NCBI GenBank assembly: GCA_913047325.1
Contig: CAJWTP010000007.1
Location: forward strand, 1-46,654
Source: an uncultured Gammaproteobacteria bacterium
Lineage (GTDB): Bacteria > Pseudomonadota > Gammaproteobacteria > PS1 > Pseudothioglobaceae
Direction: 5' to 3'
Length of the DNA stretch: 46,654 nt
In this document: one piece after another, positions 7,701 to 17,740 of the stretch
Numbering within the stretch: position 1 is the stretch's first letter
How the letters are laid out: each line of letters begins with the position of its first letter
Program-made: the position numbers and the translations under genes
Notes under the pieces: generated by a model
Told to the model about the DNA's origin: nothing
Database searches by the model: none
Seen by the model: only the letters and a program-made list of their open reading frames with translations

Positions 7701-10049
7701 ATGTCAACAAACCTTGTTATTGTCGAGTCACCGGCGAAAGCAAAAACAATTGAGAAATTTTTAGGTAGCGACTATACCGTTAAGTCCAGTATTGGACACA
7801 TCAGAGACATGCCCAAGAAAGATATGGGTGTCGACCTAGATAATAATTTTAAGCCCACTTACAAAATCAGTAGCGACAAAAGGAAGGTGGTTGCTGAGCT
7901 CAAGAAATCGGTCAAATCTGCAGAAAAAGTCTACCTTGCGACAGATGAGGACCGTGAGGGAGAAGCGATAGCTTGGCATCTACAACAAGCATTGTCGCTA
8001 GCAGAAGATACTCCGAGAATTGTCTTTCACGAGATAACCAAAAGCGCCATCACTGATGCCATAAACAGTCCTAGAACAATCAATACAGATCTTGTGGATG
8101 CACAACAAGCGAGGCGCATCATTGACCGACTGGTTGGATTTGAAATTTCACCTGTACTGTGGCGAAAAATTTCTGGTGCACGTTCAGCGGGAAGGGTGCA
8201 ATCCCCCGTTGTTCGATTAGTGGTTGAAAGAGAACGTGAAATTACGGCACATAGCCCTGTCAGTAGTTATAAAGTTAAGGCAACTCTGGCTGATGAGGAA
8301 AATGAATTGTTTGAGGCGAAGCTAAATGAAGATTTTGCTACCAAAGAAGATGCTCGAGCTTTTGCAGAGGATATGTTAGAAGCTACCATGAAAGTTCTTT
8401 CCGTAGAAACGAAGCCCTCTAAACGTTCCCCTAAGGCCCCTTTTATTACCTCAACTTTGCAGCAAGAGGCATCTCAAAAGTTGGGCTTTTCTGTGAAGCA
8501 GACAATGTCGATTGCTCAGAAATTATATCGTGATGGTGCGATTACTTATATGCGTACTGATTCTTTGAGCTTATCAGAGGAAGCAATAACCGCTGCGCAA
8601 GAAGTCATAGTGTCATCCTATGGTTTAGATTTTCATCAAGCTAGGAGATATAAGAGCAAATCGTCTACTGCTCAAGAGGCGCACGAGGCCATCAGGCCGA
8701 CAGATTTAACCAAGCCAAGTATTTTGGGTTTAGACAATCAATCGGCCAAGCTATATTCTTTGATATATAAGCGCACATTGGCATCCCAAATGAGTGAAGC
8801 ACAATTACAAAAAACCAAAATCAATATCGATATATCAAACCGAAATGAGCACTTTAGCGCCGATGGTGAGGTGTTGTCATTTAGCGGCTTCCTTAAAGTT
8901 TATGACTATATGGCTGCTGAGGATAAGCTACTACCAAGGCTTGATATTGGGGAGTCTTTGTCGTTGGTTGGTTTAATTTCAAGGGAATCGTTCACTCGAG
9001 CAAAGCCGAGATATACAGAGGCATCATTGGTGAAAGAAATTGAGCAGATGGGTATTGGAAGGCCATCCACTTTTGCAACAATGATTACAACGGTGCAAGA
9101 TCGGAATTATGTTGTTAAGGAAACTCGTGAAGGTGTTCAGCGCGATTATCAACAGATTGAGATTGTGGACGGTGTTATTTCAGAGTCAACCCAAAGTGAA
9201 AACACTGGCGCCGAAAAAAACAAGTTATTTCCAACAAGCGTTGCCTATATATTGGTTGACTTTTTATTGAAAAACTTCAGAAATATTATTGGTTATGAGT
9301 TTACTGCTGAACTTGAAAGTGACTTTGACAAAATTGCAGAAAAATCTAAGCCGTGGACTGGTGTTGTTCGAAATTTTTATAATCCATTTCACGAGCAAAT
9401 TGAGCTTGCAAAAGACGTGTCCCGAGATGAAACGCATGGCAAGAGAGAATTAGGTGAAGATCCCACCACCGGTAAAACTGTAAGTGTTCGTTTTGGGCGT
9501 TGGGGGCCATTCGCACAAATTGGTCACCAGGATGATGAAGAGAAGCCGACTTTTGCACCATTGAGAAAAGGGCAAGATATCGAAACTATCACTCTTATCG
9601 AGGCTCTAGAGCTCTTTAAAATGCCAAGAATTTTGGGCGAGACATTTGATGGTGAAACTGTTAAGGCCAACTATGGACGCTTTGGCCCCTACATTCAATA
9701 TGGAAAAAAATACGTCTCTTTGAAAGATGTCTCACCTGAAGAAGTTACATTTGAAACTGCTTTAGAGTTAATTGCTGCTAAAGAGAAGTTTGACGCTGAA
9801 AGGATTATTAAAGTTTTTGATGATTCCGATATACAGGTTCTAAATGGTCGCTTTGGGCCCTATATTTGGAATGGGAAAAAACGCGGAAAAGGACAAAAAA
9901 ACGTCACTGTTGAAAAAGTATTTGGAGACAAGGCGCCAATCGATTTGACCCTTGAAGAGTGTAGAAAAGCTATTGATGGCAAAGTCAAAGCTAAGTCAAA
10001 AAAGCGTAAAAAAGCTAATCCTAATAAATCTAACCCATCAAATCAATAA
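7701..10049 (+). CDS. topA: DNA topoisomerase I (type IA), form without C-terminal zinc fingers
   Basis: This enzyme relaxes negative supercoils through a tyrosine-DNA intermediate. The Toprim domain is at the N-terminus (LVIVESPAKAKTIEKFLG; DEDREGEAIAWHL), and the active-site segment ITYMRTDSLSLSEEA contains the catalytic tyrosine. At 782 residues it is shorter than E. coli TopA (865). Instead of four-cysteine zinc ribbons, the C-terminus has three repeats around RFGRWGPF, NYGRFGPYIQYG and NGRFGPYIWNGKK, followed by a lysine-rich tail. This corresponds to the Topoisom_C_repeat architecture. No cysteine pairs suited to zinc binding appear in that region. Confidence 0.95.
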   Translation: MSTNLVIVESPAKAKTIEKFLGSDYTVKSSIGHIRDMPKKDMGVDLDNNFKPTYKISSDKRKVVAELKKSVKSAEKVYLATDEDREGEAIAWHLQQALSLAEDTPRIVFHEITKSAITDAINSPRTINTDLVDAQQARRIIDRLVGFEISPVLWRKISGARSAGRVQSPVVRLVVEREREITAHSPVSSYKVKATLADEENELFEAKLNEDFATKEDARAFAEDMLEATMKVLSVETKPSKRSPKAPFITSTLQQEASQKLGFSVKQTMSIAQKLYRDGAITYMRTDSLSLSEEAITAAQEVIVSSYGLDFHQARRYKSKSSTAQEAHEAIRPTDLTKPSILGLDNQSAKLYSLIYKRTLASQMSEAQLQKTKINIDISNRNEHFSADGEVLSFSGFLKVYDYMAAEDKLLPRLDIGESLSLVGLISRESFTRAKPRYTEASLVKEIEQMGIGRPSTFATMITTVQDRNYVVKETREGVQRDYQQIEIVDGVISESTQSENTGAEKNKLFPTSVAYILVDFLLKNFRNIIGYEFTAELESDFDKIAEKSKPWTGVVRNFYNPFHEQIELAKDVSRDETHGKRELGEDPTTGKTVSVRFGRWGPFAQIGHQDDEEKPTFAPLRKGQDIETITLIEALELFKMPRILGETFDGETVKANYGRFGPYIQYGKKYVSLKDVSPEEVTFETALELIAAKEKFDAERIIKVFDDSDIQVLNGRFGPYIWNGKKRGKGQKNVTVEKVFGDKAPIDLTLEECRKAIDGKVKAKSKKRKKANPNKSNPSNQ

Positions 10050-10129
10050 GTTGTAGTCATCCGATTGTCTGGTAATTCTTTCTAGGCTGTGGGAAAATCT
10101 CTATTTTAAAAAATAATGCTAGCGAGTTC

Positions 10130-10741
10130 ATGACAAAGGTTAAGATTTGCGGTTTTACGAATGCTGAAAATGCTCAACAAGCGGCATTGGCAGGTGTGGA
10201 TGCTATTGGTCTGGTTTTCTATGCAAAGTCCCCGCGCCATATCGATATAGCCTCGGCTCGTGAAATTGTTGGCGCCCTTCCGCCCTTTGTTAATAGGGTT
10301 GGACTGTTTGTAAATGCAAACCCTAGCCTAATCGATGAAGTGCTCTGTGAAGTGGCTCTTGATACATTGCAATTTCATGGAGACGAAAGCCCCAGCGATT
10401 GCGCCCAATACGAAATGCCCTTCATAAAGGCAATACGCGTTTCGCCAGAAGTAGACTTAAAAAGAACTGCCAATGAATACTCTCAGGCTAGTGCATTGTT
10501 GCTTGATACCTGTCAGCCAGATATCTATGGCGGCAGCGGAAAATCTTTTGACTGGTCATTAGCAAACGTAGAACTGGATTTACCAATAATTCTTGCTGGC
10601 GGATTGACTCCAGACAATGTTTCTGCAGCCATAGATATAGTCCAACCTTATGCTGTTGACGTCTCTAGCGGAGTGGAAAGTGCAAAAGGTGTCAAAGATA
10701 TTGATAAAATACGTGCTTTCATTAGTAACGTTAACTCATGA
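10130..10741 (+). CDS. trpF: Phosphoribosylanthranilate isomerase
   Basis: TrpF catalyzes the Amadori rearrangement in tryptophan synthesis. The 203-residue TIM barrel starts [12 protein letters not shown] with the catalytic cysteine, and carries [39 protein letters not shown] with the catalytic aspartate, and [11 protein letters not shown] with the phosphate-binding glycines. The 4-base overlap with trpB (ATGA) shows translational coupling. No trpA follows trpB here, so the operon is incomplete compared with trpFBA. Confidence 0.94.
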   Translation: MTKVKICGFTNAENAQQAALAGVDAIGLVFYAKSPRHIDIASAREIVGALPPFVNRVGLFVNANPSLIDEVLCEVALDTLQFHGDESPSDCAQYEMPFIKAIRVSPEVDLKRTANEYSQASALLLDTCQPDIYGGSGKSFDWSLANVELDLPIILAGGLTPDNVSAAIDIVQPYAVDVSSGVESAKGVKDIDKIRAFISNVNS

Positions 10742-11940
10742 GCTATAACCTGCCAGACGACAGAGGTCATTTTGCCCAGTACGGCGGTGTTTTTATTGCT
10801 GAAACACTTATTTCAGCAGTCACAGAGCTCAAACTTGCTTATGAAAAATACAAAGATGACCCTGAGTTCTTAAGAGAATTTGAAGAAGACCTCAAACACT
10901 ATGTTGGTCGTAAAAGCCCTCTATATCACGCAGTAAATTTAAGCGGCCAAGTTGGTGGAGCACAAATTTTCTTGAAACGAGAAGATCTGAATCATACCGG
11001 GGCGCATAAGATTAACAATACCATTGGTCAGGCGCTACTAGCTAAGAGGATGGGCAAAACCCGTATTATTGCTGAAACTGGAGCAGGGCAGCACGGCGTA
11101 GCGGCAGCAACGGTAGCTGCAAGGCTTGGGCTTGAGTGTGTTGTTTATATGGGCGAGGTTGATATCGCTCGGCAGGCACAAAACGTTTATCGCATGAAGT
11201 TACTGGGCGCAGAGGTTGCTCCGGTGACTGCAGGTTCTCGTACCTTGAAAGATGCGCTGAATGAGGCGATGCGTGATTGGGTTACTAATATTGATGATAC
11301 CTTTTATATTATTGGAACCGTCGCGGGGCCGCATCCATACCCAATGATGGTGAGGGATTTCCAGAGCGTGATTGGCAAAGAGACAAAAGAGCAATTTGAC
11401 AACCAGGTCGGCGGTTTGCCAGATGCCTTAGTGGCTTGTGTCGGCGGTGGATCAAATGCGATAGGGCTTTTCCATCCATTCATTGAAGACAGTTCGGTCA
11501 AGATTATCGGTGTTGAGGCGGCAGGTCACGGCATTGACAAGGGGCCTGACGCACATGCCGCTCCTCTATGCGCAGGAAGTGTTGGCGTACTGCATGGCAA
11601 TAGAACTTACCTTATGGAAGATCCAAATGGACAAATAATTGAAGGTCACTCTATTTCTGCCGGGCTAGACTACCCTGGTGTTGGTCCAGAACATGCTTAC
11701 CTAAAAGATACTGGAAGGGCTGAATATGTGTCCATTACGGACAAAGAGGCCCTAGAGGCCTTTCACTTGCTTACAAGGGTTGAAGGCATAATGCCTGCAC
11801 TAGAATCTGCACACGCTGTTGCTTACGCTGTTAAGTTGGCTCAAGAATGGTCAAGTGATAAAAACATAGTCATCAACCTGTCTGGTCGTGGCGACAAAGA
11901 CATGCACACCGTTGGCGAAATTGAGGGCCTCGAATTCTAA
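10738..11940 (+). CDS. trpB: Tryptophan synthase beta chain
   Basis: TrpB condenses indole with serine to tryptophan using pyridoxal phosphate. It has 400 residues, standard for TrpB1. The PLP lysine motif [14 protein letters not shown] is near residue 88, the [11 protein letters not shown] segment binds substrate, and the phosphate-cup motif [12 protein letters not shown] is near residue 235. The C-terminal end has [10 protein letters not shown]. It is coupled to trpF by an overlapping start and stop. A different gene (a transporter) comes next. Confidence 0.96.
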   Translation: MSYNLPDDRGHFAQYGGVFIAETLISAVTELKLAYEKYKDDPEFLREFEEDLKHYVGRKSPLYHAVNLSGQVGGAQIFLKREDLNHTGAHKINNTIGQALLAKRMGKTRIIAETGAGQHGVAAATVAARLGLECVVYMGEVDIARQAQNVYRMKLLGAEVAPVTAGSRTLKDALNEAMRDWVTNIDDTFYIIGTVAGPHPYPMMVRDFQSVIGKETKEQFDNQVGGLPDALVACVGGGSNAIGLFHPFIEDSSVKIIGVEAAGHGIDKGPDAHAAPLCAGSVGVLHGNRTYLMEDPNGQIIEGHSISAGLDYPGVGPEHAYLKDTGRAEYVSITDKEALEAFHLLTRVEGIMPALESAHAVAYAVKLAQEWSSDKNIVINLSGRGDKDMHTVGEIEGLEF

Positions 11941-12022
11941 CAAGCAGGTTAGATATTAATCAATAATTCTGTCATAATGCTCTAACTCTAGTGATTTTTA
12001 TTAGTGCTTGATAGGAGAAATT

Positions 12023-13321
12023 ATGCAAGAGGAAAAGTCGGTTCTAAGGGAGCGCGCAGGCATCTTTGCTATTTACCTTGTTGTATTGTTTATTAATGCA
12101 TTTGTTGATTTAGGCCACAAAATCATCATTCAGAATACAATTTTTATGATCTATGGCGAGCAAACACAGCTTATTTTAACTGCCATAGTGAATGCTATGA
12201 TTCTTGTTCCTTTTATCCTCCTGTTTACCCTTTCGGGGCACCTTTCCGACAAGTTTGCTAAGCCCCATATAATGCGCTGGAGTGCTTTTGCAGCAGTTTT
12301 AATTACACTGGCGATTACCTATTGTTATTATCATGGATTATATAAATCTGCATTCGGCTTTACACTGCTACTTGCAACTCAGAGCGCTATCTATTCACCA
12401 GCTAAGTATGGCTATATTAGAGAGTGCTTAAAGAAAGCTGGATTGAGTATAGGTAACGCCTACGTTTCTGCAGTCACCCTGACATCAATTTTATTGGGTA
12501 CGGTTTTTTTCTCTTATCTATTCGAGCTCTATCTAGGAGTCAAGCAGTATTCAACGCCAGAGGAAATATTGTTACATATCGCTCCAGTTGGCTGGGTCTT
12601 GGTCGGTCTGTCAATGGTTGAATTTTTAGCAACCTTTGGGGTTCGCTTTTACGCTACTAAATTTAGCGAGGTGAAGTTGTCAATCCAAAAACTGATTACG
12701 CTTCATTACTTAATGAACAATATTCGAGCCATAAAAGGAAACCAGGTCATTTGGTTTTCGATATGGGGAACGGCTATTTTTTGGGGAATGTCTCAAAACC
12801 TTGTCGCAGTTATTCCTGCCCTTGCGAAAGTTAATTTGGGAGTTACAAGTCCGCTTATGGTTAACGCGATGTTGGCACTCTCAATAATAGGAATCATGAT
12901 TGGGGCTTATCTTTCTGCAAGAAAAAGTATCAACTCGGTGAAAGTTAATAACATATACACCGGCTCGACTACGATTACAGTTTGCGCGATTTTGGTGCCT
13001 ATTGTATCCACCTTAGGTTTTATACCAAACTCTACAGCTTTAATAATGGTATCAGCCTTAATCATGGTGTTTGGTATTGGCGCTGGTATGATGCTGGTTC
13101 CGCTCAACGCTCTCATTCAAGCTCACTCAGCTAAGGATGGTTTGGGAAGTGTATTGGCAGGCAAGAACTGGATACAGAACATGGCTATGATCGGTCTATT
13201 ACTGCTTACAGTGCTACTCGCTAAATCTAACGTCAATAGCGTATATATACTTTACTTGAATGCCTTGATAGCGGTAGTTGGATTTACTGTTGTACTTAAA
13301 AGACTAAAAGCGATTCTATAG
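12023..13321 (+). CDS. MFS transporter, lysophospholipid transporter (LplT)-like
   Basis: A 432-residue hydrophobic protein with about 12 membrane segments of the major facilitator superfamily. The loop sequence SGHLSDKFAKPHIMRW is the MFS motif between segments 2 and 3, and the segment TQSAIYSPAKYGYI is typical of LplT and of the transporter part of Aas-type fusions. I use ATG 12023 rather than 12008 because TAGGAGA lies 8 bases before it. The next gene, a PlsC-type acyltransferase, begins 2 bases after the stop. The pair matches the lysophospholipid uptake and re-acylation module (LplT-Aas) in a split form, with no acyl-ACP synthetase domain in the window. Confidence 0.75.
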   Translation: MQEEKSVLRERAGIFAIYLVVLFINAFVDLGHKIIIQNTIFMIYGEQTQLILTAIVNAMILVPFILLFTLSGHLSDKFAKPHIMRWSAFAAVLITLAITYCYYHGLYKSAFGFTLLLATQSAIYSPAKYGYIRECLKKAGLSIGNAYVSAVTLTSILLGTVFFSYLFELYLGVKQYSTPEEILLHIAPVGWVLVGLSMVEFLATFGVRFYATKFSEVKLSIQKLITLHYLMNNIRAIKGNQVIWFSIWGTAIFWGMSQNLVAVIPALAKVNLGVTSPLMVNAMLALSIIGIMIGAYLSARKSINSVKVNNIYTGSTTITVCAILVPIVSTLGFIPNSTALIMVSALIMVFGIGAGMMLVPLNALIQAHSAKDGLGSVLAGKNWIQNMAMIGLLLLTVLLAKSNVNSVYILYLNALIAVVGFTVVLKRLKAIL

Positions 13322-13323
13322 TA

Positions 13324-13905
13324 GTGCGACAAATCGCCGGCTATCTTTTGTTTTTTTGGCGTTATCGGTTAAAGTTAAAAGGCATCGAGAACCTTCCAAA
13401 GGCTGCCCCGGTGTTGCTTTTAGGGAATCATATTAGTTGGATAGATTTCGCTCTAATACAGTGGGCAACCCCAAGAACAATTCGATTTGTAGTGCACGAA
13501 GATTACTACAACATGCTAATTTTTAAGTGGGTTCTGATAGCCGTCGGTGCTGTTCCGATCAGACCATCAAACAGTCGCAATGCAATGCACAATATTGTGA
13601 GTCTATTAAACAAAAATTGTGTCGTTGGTATATTTCCTGAAGGGGAAATTTCTACCAATGGTGAATTGTCTGATTTGAAGAGGGGTTTTGAAAAGATATT
13701 GTCAGAATCAAGGGATGACGTCGTTATGGTCCCTTTTGCAATTAACAATATGTGGGGCACTTTTTTCTCAAAAGCACCAAAAGCAATCAAAAAGAAACAA
13801 AAGTTTTGCTTTAGAAGGGATATTCATATTAATGTTGGACCACCCCTAAATGCTAACGCAACCAGATCCGAAGTCAAGAAGTCTATTAGCGATTTACTCA
13901 TTTAA
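13324..13905 (+). CDS. 1-acyl-glycerol-phosphate acyltransferase family protein (PlsC-type)
   Basis: The 193-residue protein carries the acyltransferase motifs: GNHISWIDFALI (the HX4D catalytic box, near residue 36) and FPEGEIS (substrate binding, near residue 102). It transfers acyl groups to a lysophospholipid or lysophosphatidate. The start is GTG at 13324, 2 bases after the preceding transporter gene. Its similarity in setting to the acyltransferase domain of Aas suggests 2-acyl-lysophospholipid re-acylation; a PlsC role in de novo synthesis is the alternative. Confidence 0.82.
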   Translation: MRQIAGYLLFFWRYRLKLKGIENLPKAAPVLLLGNHISWIDFALIQWATPRTIRFVVHEDYYNMLIFKWVLIAVGAVPIRPSNSRNAMHNIVSLLNKNCVVGIFPEGEISTNGELSDLKRGFEKILSESRDDVVMVPFAINNMWGTFFSKAPKAIKKKQKFCFRRDIHINVGPPLNANATRSEVKKSISDLLI

Positions 13906-13956
13906 TGGTAATATCAGTTCTATTTTCAAAACAATAATTAATTAAAAGGTGGTGAT

Positions 13957-14565
13957 ATGAAAAAGATAATAGTAGTTGGTGCAACAGGCAAACTCGGCAA
14001 AGAGGTTGTTGAAGGCTTGGAAAAAGATTACGAAGTCATCCGTGCCGGACGCTCTGGCCCTGATCTCAAGCTAGATGCCCTTGATTTTTCAAGCGTCAGC
14101 GAAGTGTTTGCCACCGTCGGCACCTTCGATGGGTTGGTGTCTTGTATCGGTGGCACCCCTTTTAAGCCATTTGAGGAGCTTACCATGGAGGATTTTGCTG
14201 CCGGATTTTCGACCAAATGTTTGAGTCAATTAAATTTAGCAAAAGCAGCCATTCCGTTTCTAAGCGAGAACGGGTCAATCACATTAACAAGCGGCATTAT
14301 AGGTGACGAGCCTCTCCTTGCGGGAGCATGCGCCGCTGCCGCGAATGGCGCTCTGAATATGTGTGTATCGACTTTGGCTGCTGAGTATGCAGGCCAGCTA
14401 AGAATCAATATCGTATCGCCATCGATTATTGAAAATTCGGTAGATTATTACGGCATGCTCTTCGATGGCTATGAGCCAACCTCAAAAGAAAGCATCATTC
14501 ATGCATACAGGCGCACCATATCGGCACCAATTACCGGTCGAGTATTACGACTAACAAGGTCATAA
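13957..14565 (+). CDS. Short-chain dehydrogenase/reductase family protein
   Basis: A 202-residue Rossmann protein beginning KKIIVVGATGKLGKEVVEGL, the nucleotide-binding site. The serine segment SITLTSGIIG is present, but the usual YxxxK catalytic pair is not: the matching region reads AGACAAAANGALNM. This resembles the short SDR subgroup that lacks the tyrosine and lysine, so activity as a dehydrogenase is uncertain. The ribosome site AAGGTGGTGAT lies just before the ATG. It stands alone between the acyltransferase and the mttB-like gene. Confidence 0.75.
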   Translation: MKKIIVVGATGKLGKEVVEGLEKDYEVIRAGRSGPDLKLDALDFSSVSEVFATVGTFDGLVSCIGGTPFKPFEELTMEDFAAGFSTKCLSQLNLAKAAIPFLSENGSITLTSGIIGDEPLLAGACAAAANGALNMCVSTLAAEYAGQLRINIVSPSIIENSVDYYGMLFDGYEPTSKESIIHAYRRTISAPITGRVLRLTRS

Positions 14566-14636
14566 AGTAGAATTAAGAGTTTGTTCAAGCTAGCGGCTTC
14601 ATTGAAAATATCTCAACGAAATTCATTTAGATTATT

Positions 14637-14669
14637 CACTTGTTTTTACATATAGCTTGAATTAACATT
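14637..14669 (+). promoter_or_regulatory. Promoter element shared with the gene at 41685
   Basis: A 33-base stretch starting CACTTGTTTT and ending ATTAACATT matches 41619-41651 at 28 of 33 positions without gaps. Within it TTGTTT (14640-14645) and TAACAT (14663-14668) are 17 bases apart and conserved in both copies, so a sigma70-like promoter is plausible. The gene downstream starts 57 bases later. Confidence 0.55.
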
Positions 14670-14725
14670 CGTTTATTCCAGTGCTAATTAATTAATCATA
14701 TTCAGCATATTTTTTTGGAGACCGT

Positions 14726-16264
14726 ATGGCAGAAAATAAAAGGAGAAGGGGCGGAGGGCACTCTGCAAAGATTGCATATAGAGAACAATCCGCACAAATA
14801 GAAGCGCCAACATTTTTGTCGCGCAAAATTCCATGCTATGAATTGCTGAGCGAAGAGGAGTTGGTGCGTATCGAAGATCACGCGGACTGGATTCTTCAAG
14901 AGGTTGGCATTGAGTTTTGGGATGATGAAGAGTCGATAAAACTATTCAAGGATGCAGGTGCAACCGTTAAAGGAAACAGAATATATTTTGACAAGGGACA
15001 CCCTCTAGAATTATGCAAGACTGCTCCGAGGGAGTTTGAAATGCATGCAAGAAATCCTAAAAGGTCAACGATATTTGGGGGCAACAGATTGATTTTTGGT
15101 CCGGCATACGGTTCCCCTTTTGTTTACGATTTAAGGGGAGGCAGAAGGCAGGGCAAGATGGAGGATTTTGACAATCTAGTCAAACTTGCACACATGACTC
15201 CCTGGCTCCATCATACCAGTGGAACTGTTTGTGAGCCCGTTGACATTGCTGTTAATAAGCGCCATTTAGATATGGTTTATGCCCACTTAATTTATTCTGA
15301 CAAGCCCTTTATGGGGTCCGTCACTGCACCTGAGCGCGCTGAGGATTCGATTGAAATGGCGCGGATTGTTTTTGGTGAAGAGTGTATGGAATCAGGCTGT
15401 GTAATCCAGGGAAACATAAATGTTAACTCACCTCTGGTGTATGACAAAACCATGACTGGAGCATTAAAAACCTATGCAAGGGCCAATCAAGGTGTCGTAA
15501 TCACGCCGTTTATTCTCGGTGGGGCGATGTCGCCGGTTACAATGCCGGCTGCTGTCGCTCAAGCGCATGCCGAAACTATGGTGGGTGTCGCCTTAACACA
15601 ATTGATTCGTCCTGGCTCGAGCGCTGTGTATGGTAATTTCTTAACGACCATGGACCTCAAGTCGGGAGCGCCAACTTTTGGCACCCCTGAATCCTCTTTG
15701 GCAACCTTGGCGGTTGGACAAATGGCTAGGAGGTTAGGATTGCCTTTCAGGGCTGGCGGTCATTACACAGCTTCCAAGGTGACTGACGCGCAAGCTATGC
15801 AGGAGTCGGCGGACTCAATGTTTCCGGCATTTTTAGCCGGCGCTAATTTTATCCATCAGGCCGCAGGCTGGTTGGAAGGCGGTTTGGTGGTTGGCTATGA
15901 GAAATTTATTCTTGATTCAGAGCGACTCGGCATTCTTCATCGAATGGGCGATGGAATGGTCATCAATGACAACTCTTTGGCTTTTAGTGCTTATCGTGAA
16001 AACTCTCCAGGGGAGAACTTTTTGGGCACAGAACATACCAGTGAAAACTTTGAGAATGCTAATTTTCGCTCAGAGATGGCTGACAATAATTCTTTTGAGC
16101 AGTGGTCAGAGGACGGCTCCAAAAATGCTGAAGAGCGTGCCTATGAGAAATGGAATAAAATGCTCGTTGAATATGAGCAGCCACCCATTGACCCAGCAAT
16201 AGATGAGGAATTAAAAGACTTTATTCGGCAAAAGAAGGACAGTATGGATGATGAGTGGTATTAA
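14726..16264 (+). CDS. MttB-family corrinoid methyltransferase, non-pyrrolysine (glycine betaine methyltransferase-like)
   Basis: This 512-residue protein belongs to the trimethylamine methyltransferase (MttB) superfamily, which moves a methyl group from a quaternary or tertiary amine to a corrinoid protein. The typical C-terminal segment TASKVTDAQAMQESADSM, followed by AGANFIHQAAGWLEGGL, is near residues 345-390. The frame has no in-frame amber codon, so it is a non-pyrrolysine member; characterized members of that type demethylate glycine betaine or related compounds. The N-terminus is basic (KRRRGGGHSAK). The carnitine genes, which would yield glycine betaine, lie tail-to-tail with it. No corrinoid protein is adjacent; the nearest is at 35002. 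The substrate is inferred. Confidence 0.82.
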   Translation: MAENKRRRGGGHSAKIAYREQSAQIEAPTFLSRKIPCYELLSEEELVRIEDHADWILQEVGIEFWDDEESIKLFKDAGATVKGNRIYFDKGHPLELCKTAPREFEMHARNPKRSTIFGGNRLIFGPAYGSPFVYDLRGGRRQGKMEDFDNLVKLAHMTPWLHHTSGTVCEPVDIAVNKRHLDMVYAHLIYSDKPFMGSVTAPERAEDSIEMARIVFGEECMESGCVIQGNINVNSPLVYDKTMTGALKTYARANQGVVITPFILGGAMSPVTMPAAVAQAHAETMVGVALTQLIRPGSSAVYGNFLTTMDLKSGAPTFGTPESSLATLAVGQMARRLGLPFRAGGHYTASKVTDAQAMQESADSMFPAFLAGANFIHQAAGWLEGGLVVGYEKFILDSERLGILHRMGDGMVINDNSLAFSAYRENSPGENFLGTEHTSENFENANFRSEMADNNSFEQWSEDGSKNAEERAYEKWNKMLVEYEQPPIDPAIDEELKDFIRQKKDSMDDEWY

Positions 16265-17739
16265 TACTTGTCACCCACCGCCCTAGCCAGACCTTCTGGT
16301 TTTTTGAGTTTTTGATGGGCTTCGTGGACGCACTCCACCCTATTGATAACTAGATCGCTAGGAATGCTAGCGCCGCGCGTCTCTAGATTGACATGGATCA
16401 GCATGTGCTCGGCGGTTGCGAGCAATCTTCCGTCGTTATGATATAGGTAATGGAATAGGTGGAGTTTTTTACCGGCGCCATGGATGACTTGGGTTGTGGC
16501 ATAGACCCGCTCTCCGATTAACACCTCATCGAGGTGGCGAATATGTGTTTCCACTGTAAAGTAGGAACCTATGCTTGATATATACTCTTCATCAACCCCA
16601 ACGATTGCCATCATCTCTGTGCTGGCCTCGGAAAAACATTCAAGATAACGTGACTCAGTCATGTGGCCGTTATAGTCGGCCCATTCTTTAAGTACTTTGG
16701 TTTTAAGCGTCAAGAGTGGAGCTGTCAGGTCAAGTTTTGCAAAGTCTGTGCGCTTCTTAGTTTTATTTAGGCGATCTTCAAACTCTTTCAGGGTATTGCC
16801 AGCGCCCCAACGGTTCTCCTTCAAGACCTTTAAAAAATCTACCAAGTTGTCGTCTCGTTTTTTTTCTAATTCGTGAATACTAAATTGTCCAGATTGCTCA
16901 TCAGATTGGTTCGAAACTTTATCCACTAATTCCTCTGTAAACTCAGGAACATCCATTAAATGAGTCCATGGCCACTCAAGACATGGACCAAATTGTGAAA
17001 TAAAATGGCGCATCCCCGCCTCACCTCCCGCTAACCTATAGGTTTCGAATAGGCCCATTTGCGCCCAACGCAAACCAAACCCATAACGGATAGCGTTATC
17101 TATTTCTTCGGTAGTCGCGATATCGTCGTTGACTAGCCAAAGCGCCTCGCGCCAAACCGACTCGAGAAGCCTGTCGGCAATAAACGCGGGAATCTCCTTT
17201 TTGATATGCAAAGGGAACATACCAATTTCAGTAACAATGCGCTTGGCATTTTCAATCGCCTTAGTGGATGTTTTAGAGCCACCTACTAATTCCACCAAGG
17301 GAAGCAGATATACCGGGTTAAATGGATGGGCGACAATGAGCCGATCAGGCGAGCTCATTTCCGCTTGCAACTCGGTCGGTAGAATTCCGGAGGTTGAAGA
17401 GGCAATAATTGCATTGCTCTTTGCGCTGTGCTCAACCTCTTTATATACTGCTTGCTTTACTGAAAGCCTTTCGGGAACAGCTTCGATTATTATGTCGGCA
17501 GATTTTGAGGCTTCCGCAACCGAGTTTTTGAAAACTAAACTGCCTCTTTTTGGTAAATCCGGGGTTAATAATTTTTTGTAGGCTCTTCCAGCATTTTCAA
17601 TGACTTTATCAACATTTTGTGGCGCTTCTTCAGAGGGGTCGTAGACGTAAACGTCAATGCCATTTAACAGCAGGCGCGCTATCCAGCCGCTGCCAATAAC
17701 GCCTGCACCAATAACAGCTGCTGACTTAATCCTTGTCAC
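16261..17739 (-). CDS. L-carnitine dehydrogenase fused to betainyl-CoA thioesterase
   Basis: This two-domain protein oxidizes L-carnitine to 3-dehydrocarnitine with NAD+ and probably hydrolyzes betainyl-CoA. Residues 1-320 form a 3-hydroxyacyl-CoA dehydrogenase fold with VIGAGVIGSGWIARL (9-23), the STSG segment (115-118), HPFNP (138-142) and a glutamate at 150. Residues about 340-492 form a hotdog thioesterase starting LKEWADYNGHM, with the catalytic-type aspartate at 355. The total of 492 matches known fused carnitine dehydrogenases. The start is GTG at 17739, preceded by GGGGATAAG, 1 base after the BKACE gene. Its stop overlaps the stop of the mttB-like gene by 3 bases. Confidence 0.9.
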   Translation of the reverse strand: MTRIKSAAVIGAGVIGSGWIARLLLNGIDVYVYDPSEEAPQNVDKVIENAGRAYKKLLTPDLPKRGSLVFKNSVAEASKSADIIIEAVPERLSVKQAVYKEVEHSAKSNAIIASSTSGILPTELQAEMSSPDRLIVAHPFNPVYLLPLVELVGGSKTSTKAIENAKRIVTEIGMFPLHIKKEIPAFIADRLLESVWREALWLVNDDIATTEEIDNAIRYGFGLRWAQMGLFETYRLAGGEAGMRHFISQFGPCLEWPWTHLMDVPEFTEELVDKVSNQSDEQSGQFSIHELEKKRDDNLVDFLKVLKENRWGAGNTLKEFEDRLNKTKKRTDFAKLDLTAPLLTLKTKVLKEWADYNGHMTESRYLECFSEASTEMMAIVGVDEEYISSIGSYFTVETHIRHLDEVLIGERVYATTQVIHGAGKKLHLFHYLYHNDGRLLATAEHMLIHVNLETRGASIPSDLVINRVECVHEAHQKLKKPEGLARAVGDKY

Positions 17740-17740
17740 C

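Noticed and set aside
14726-16264. Pyrrolysine-containing trimethylamine methyltransferase
   Set aside because: The frame runs 512 codons without an in-frame TAG, so no amber-encoded pyrrolysine is needed.
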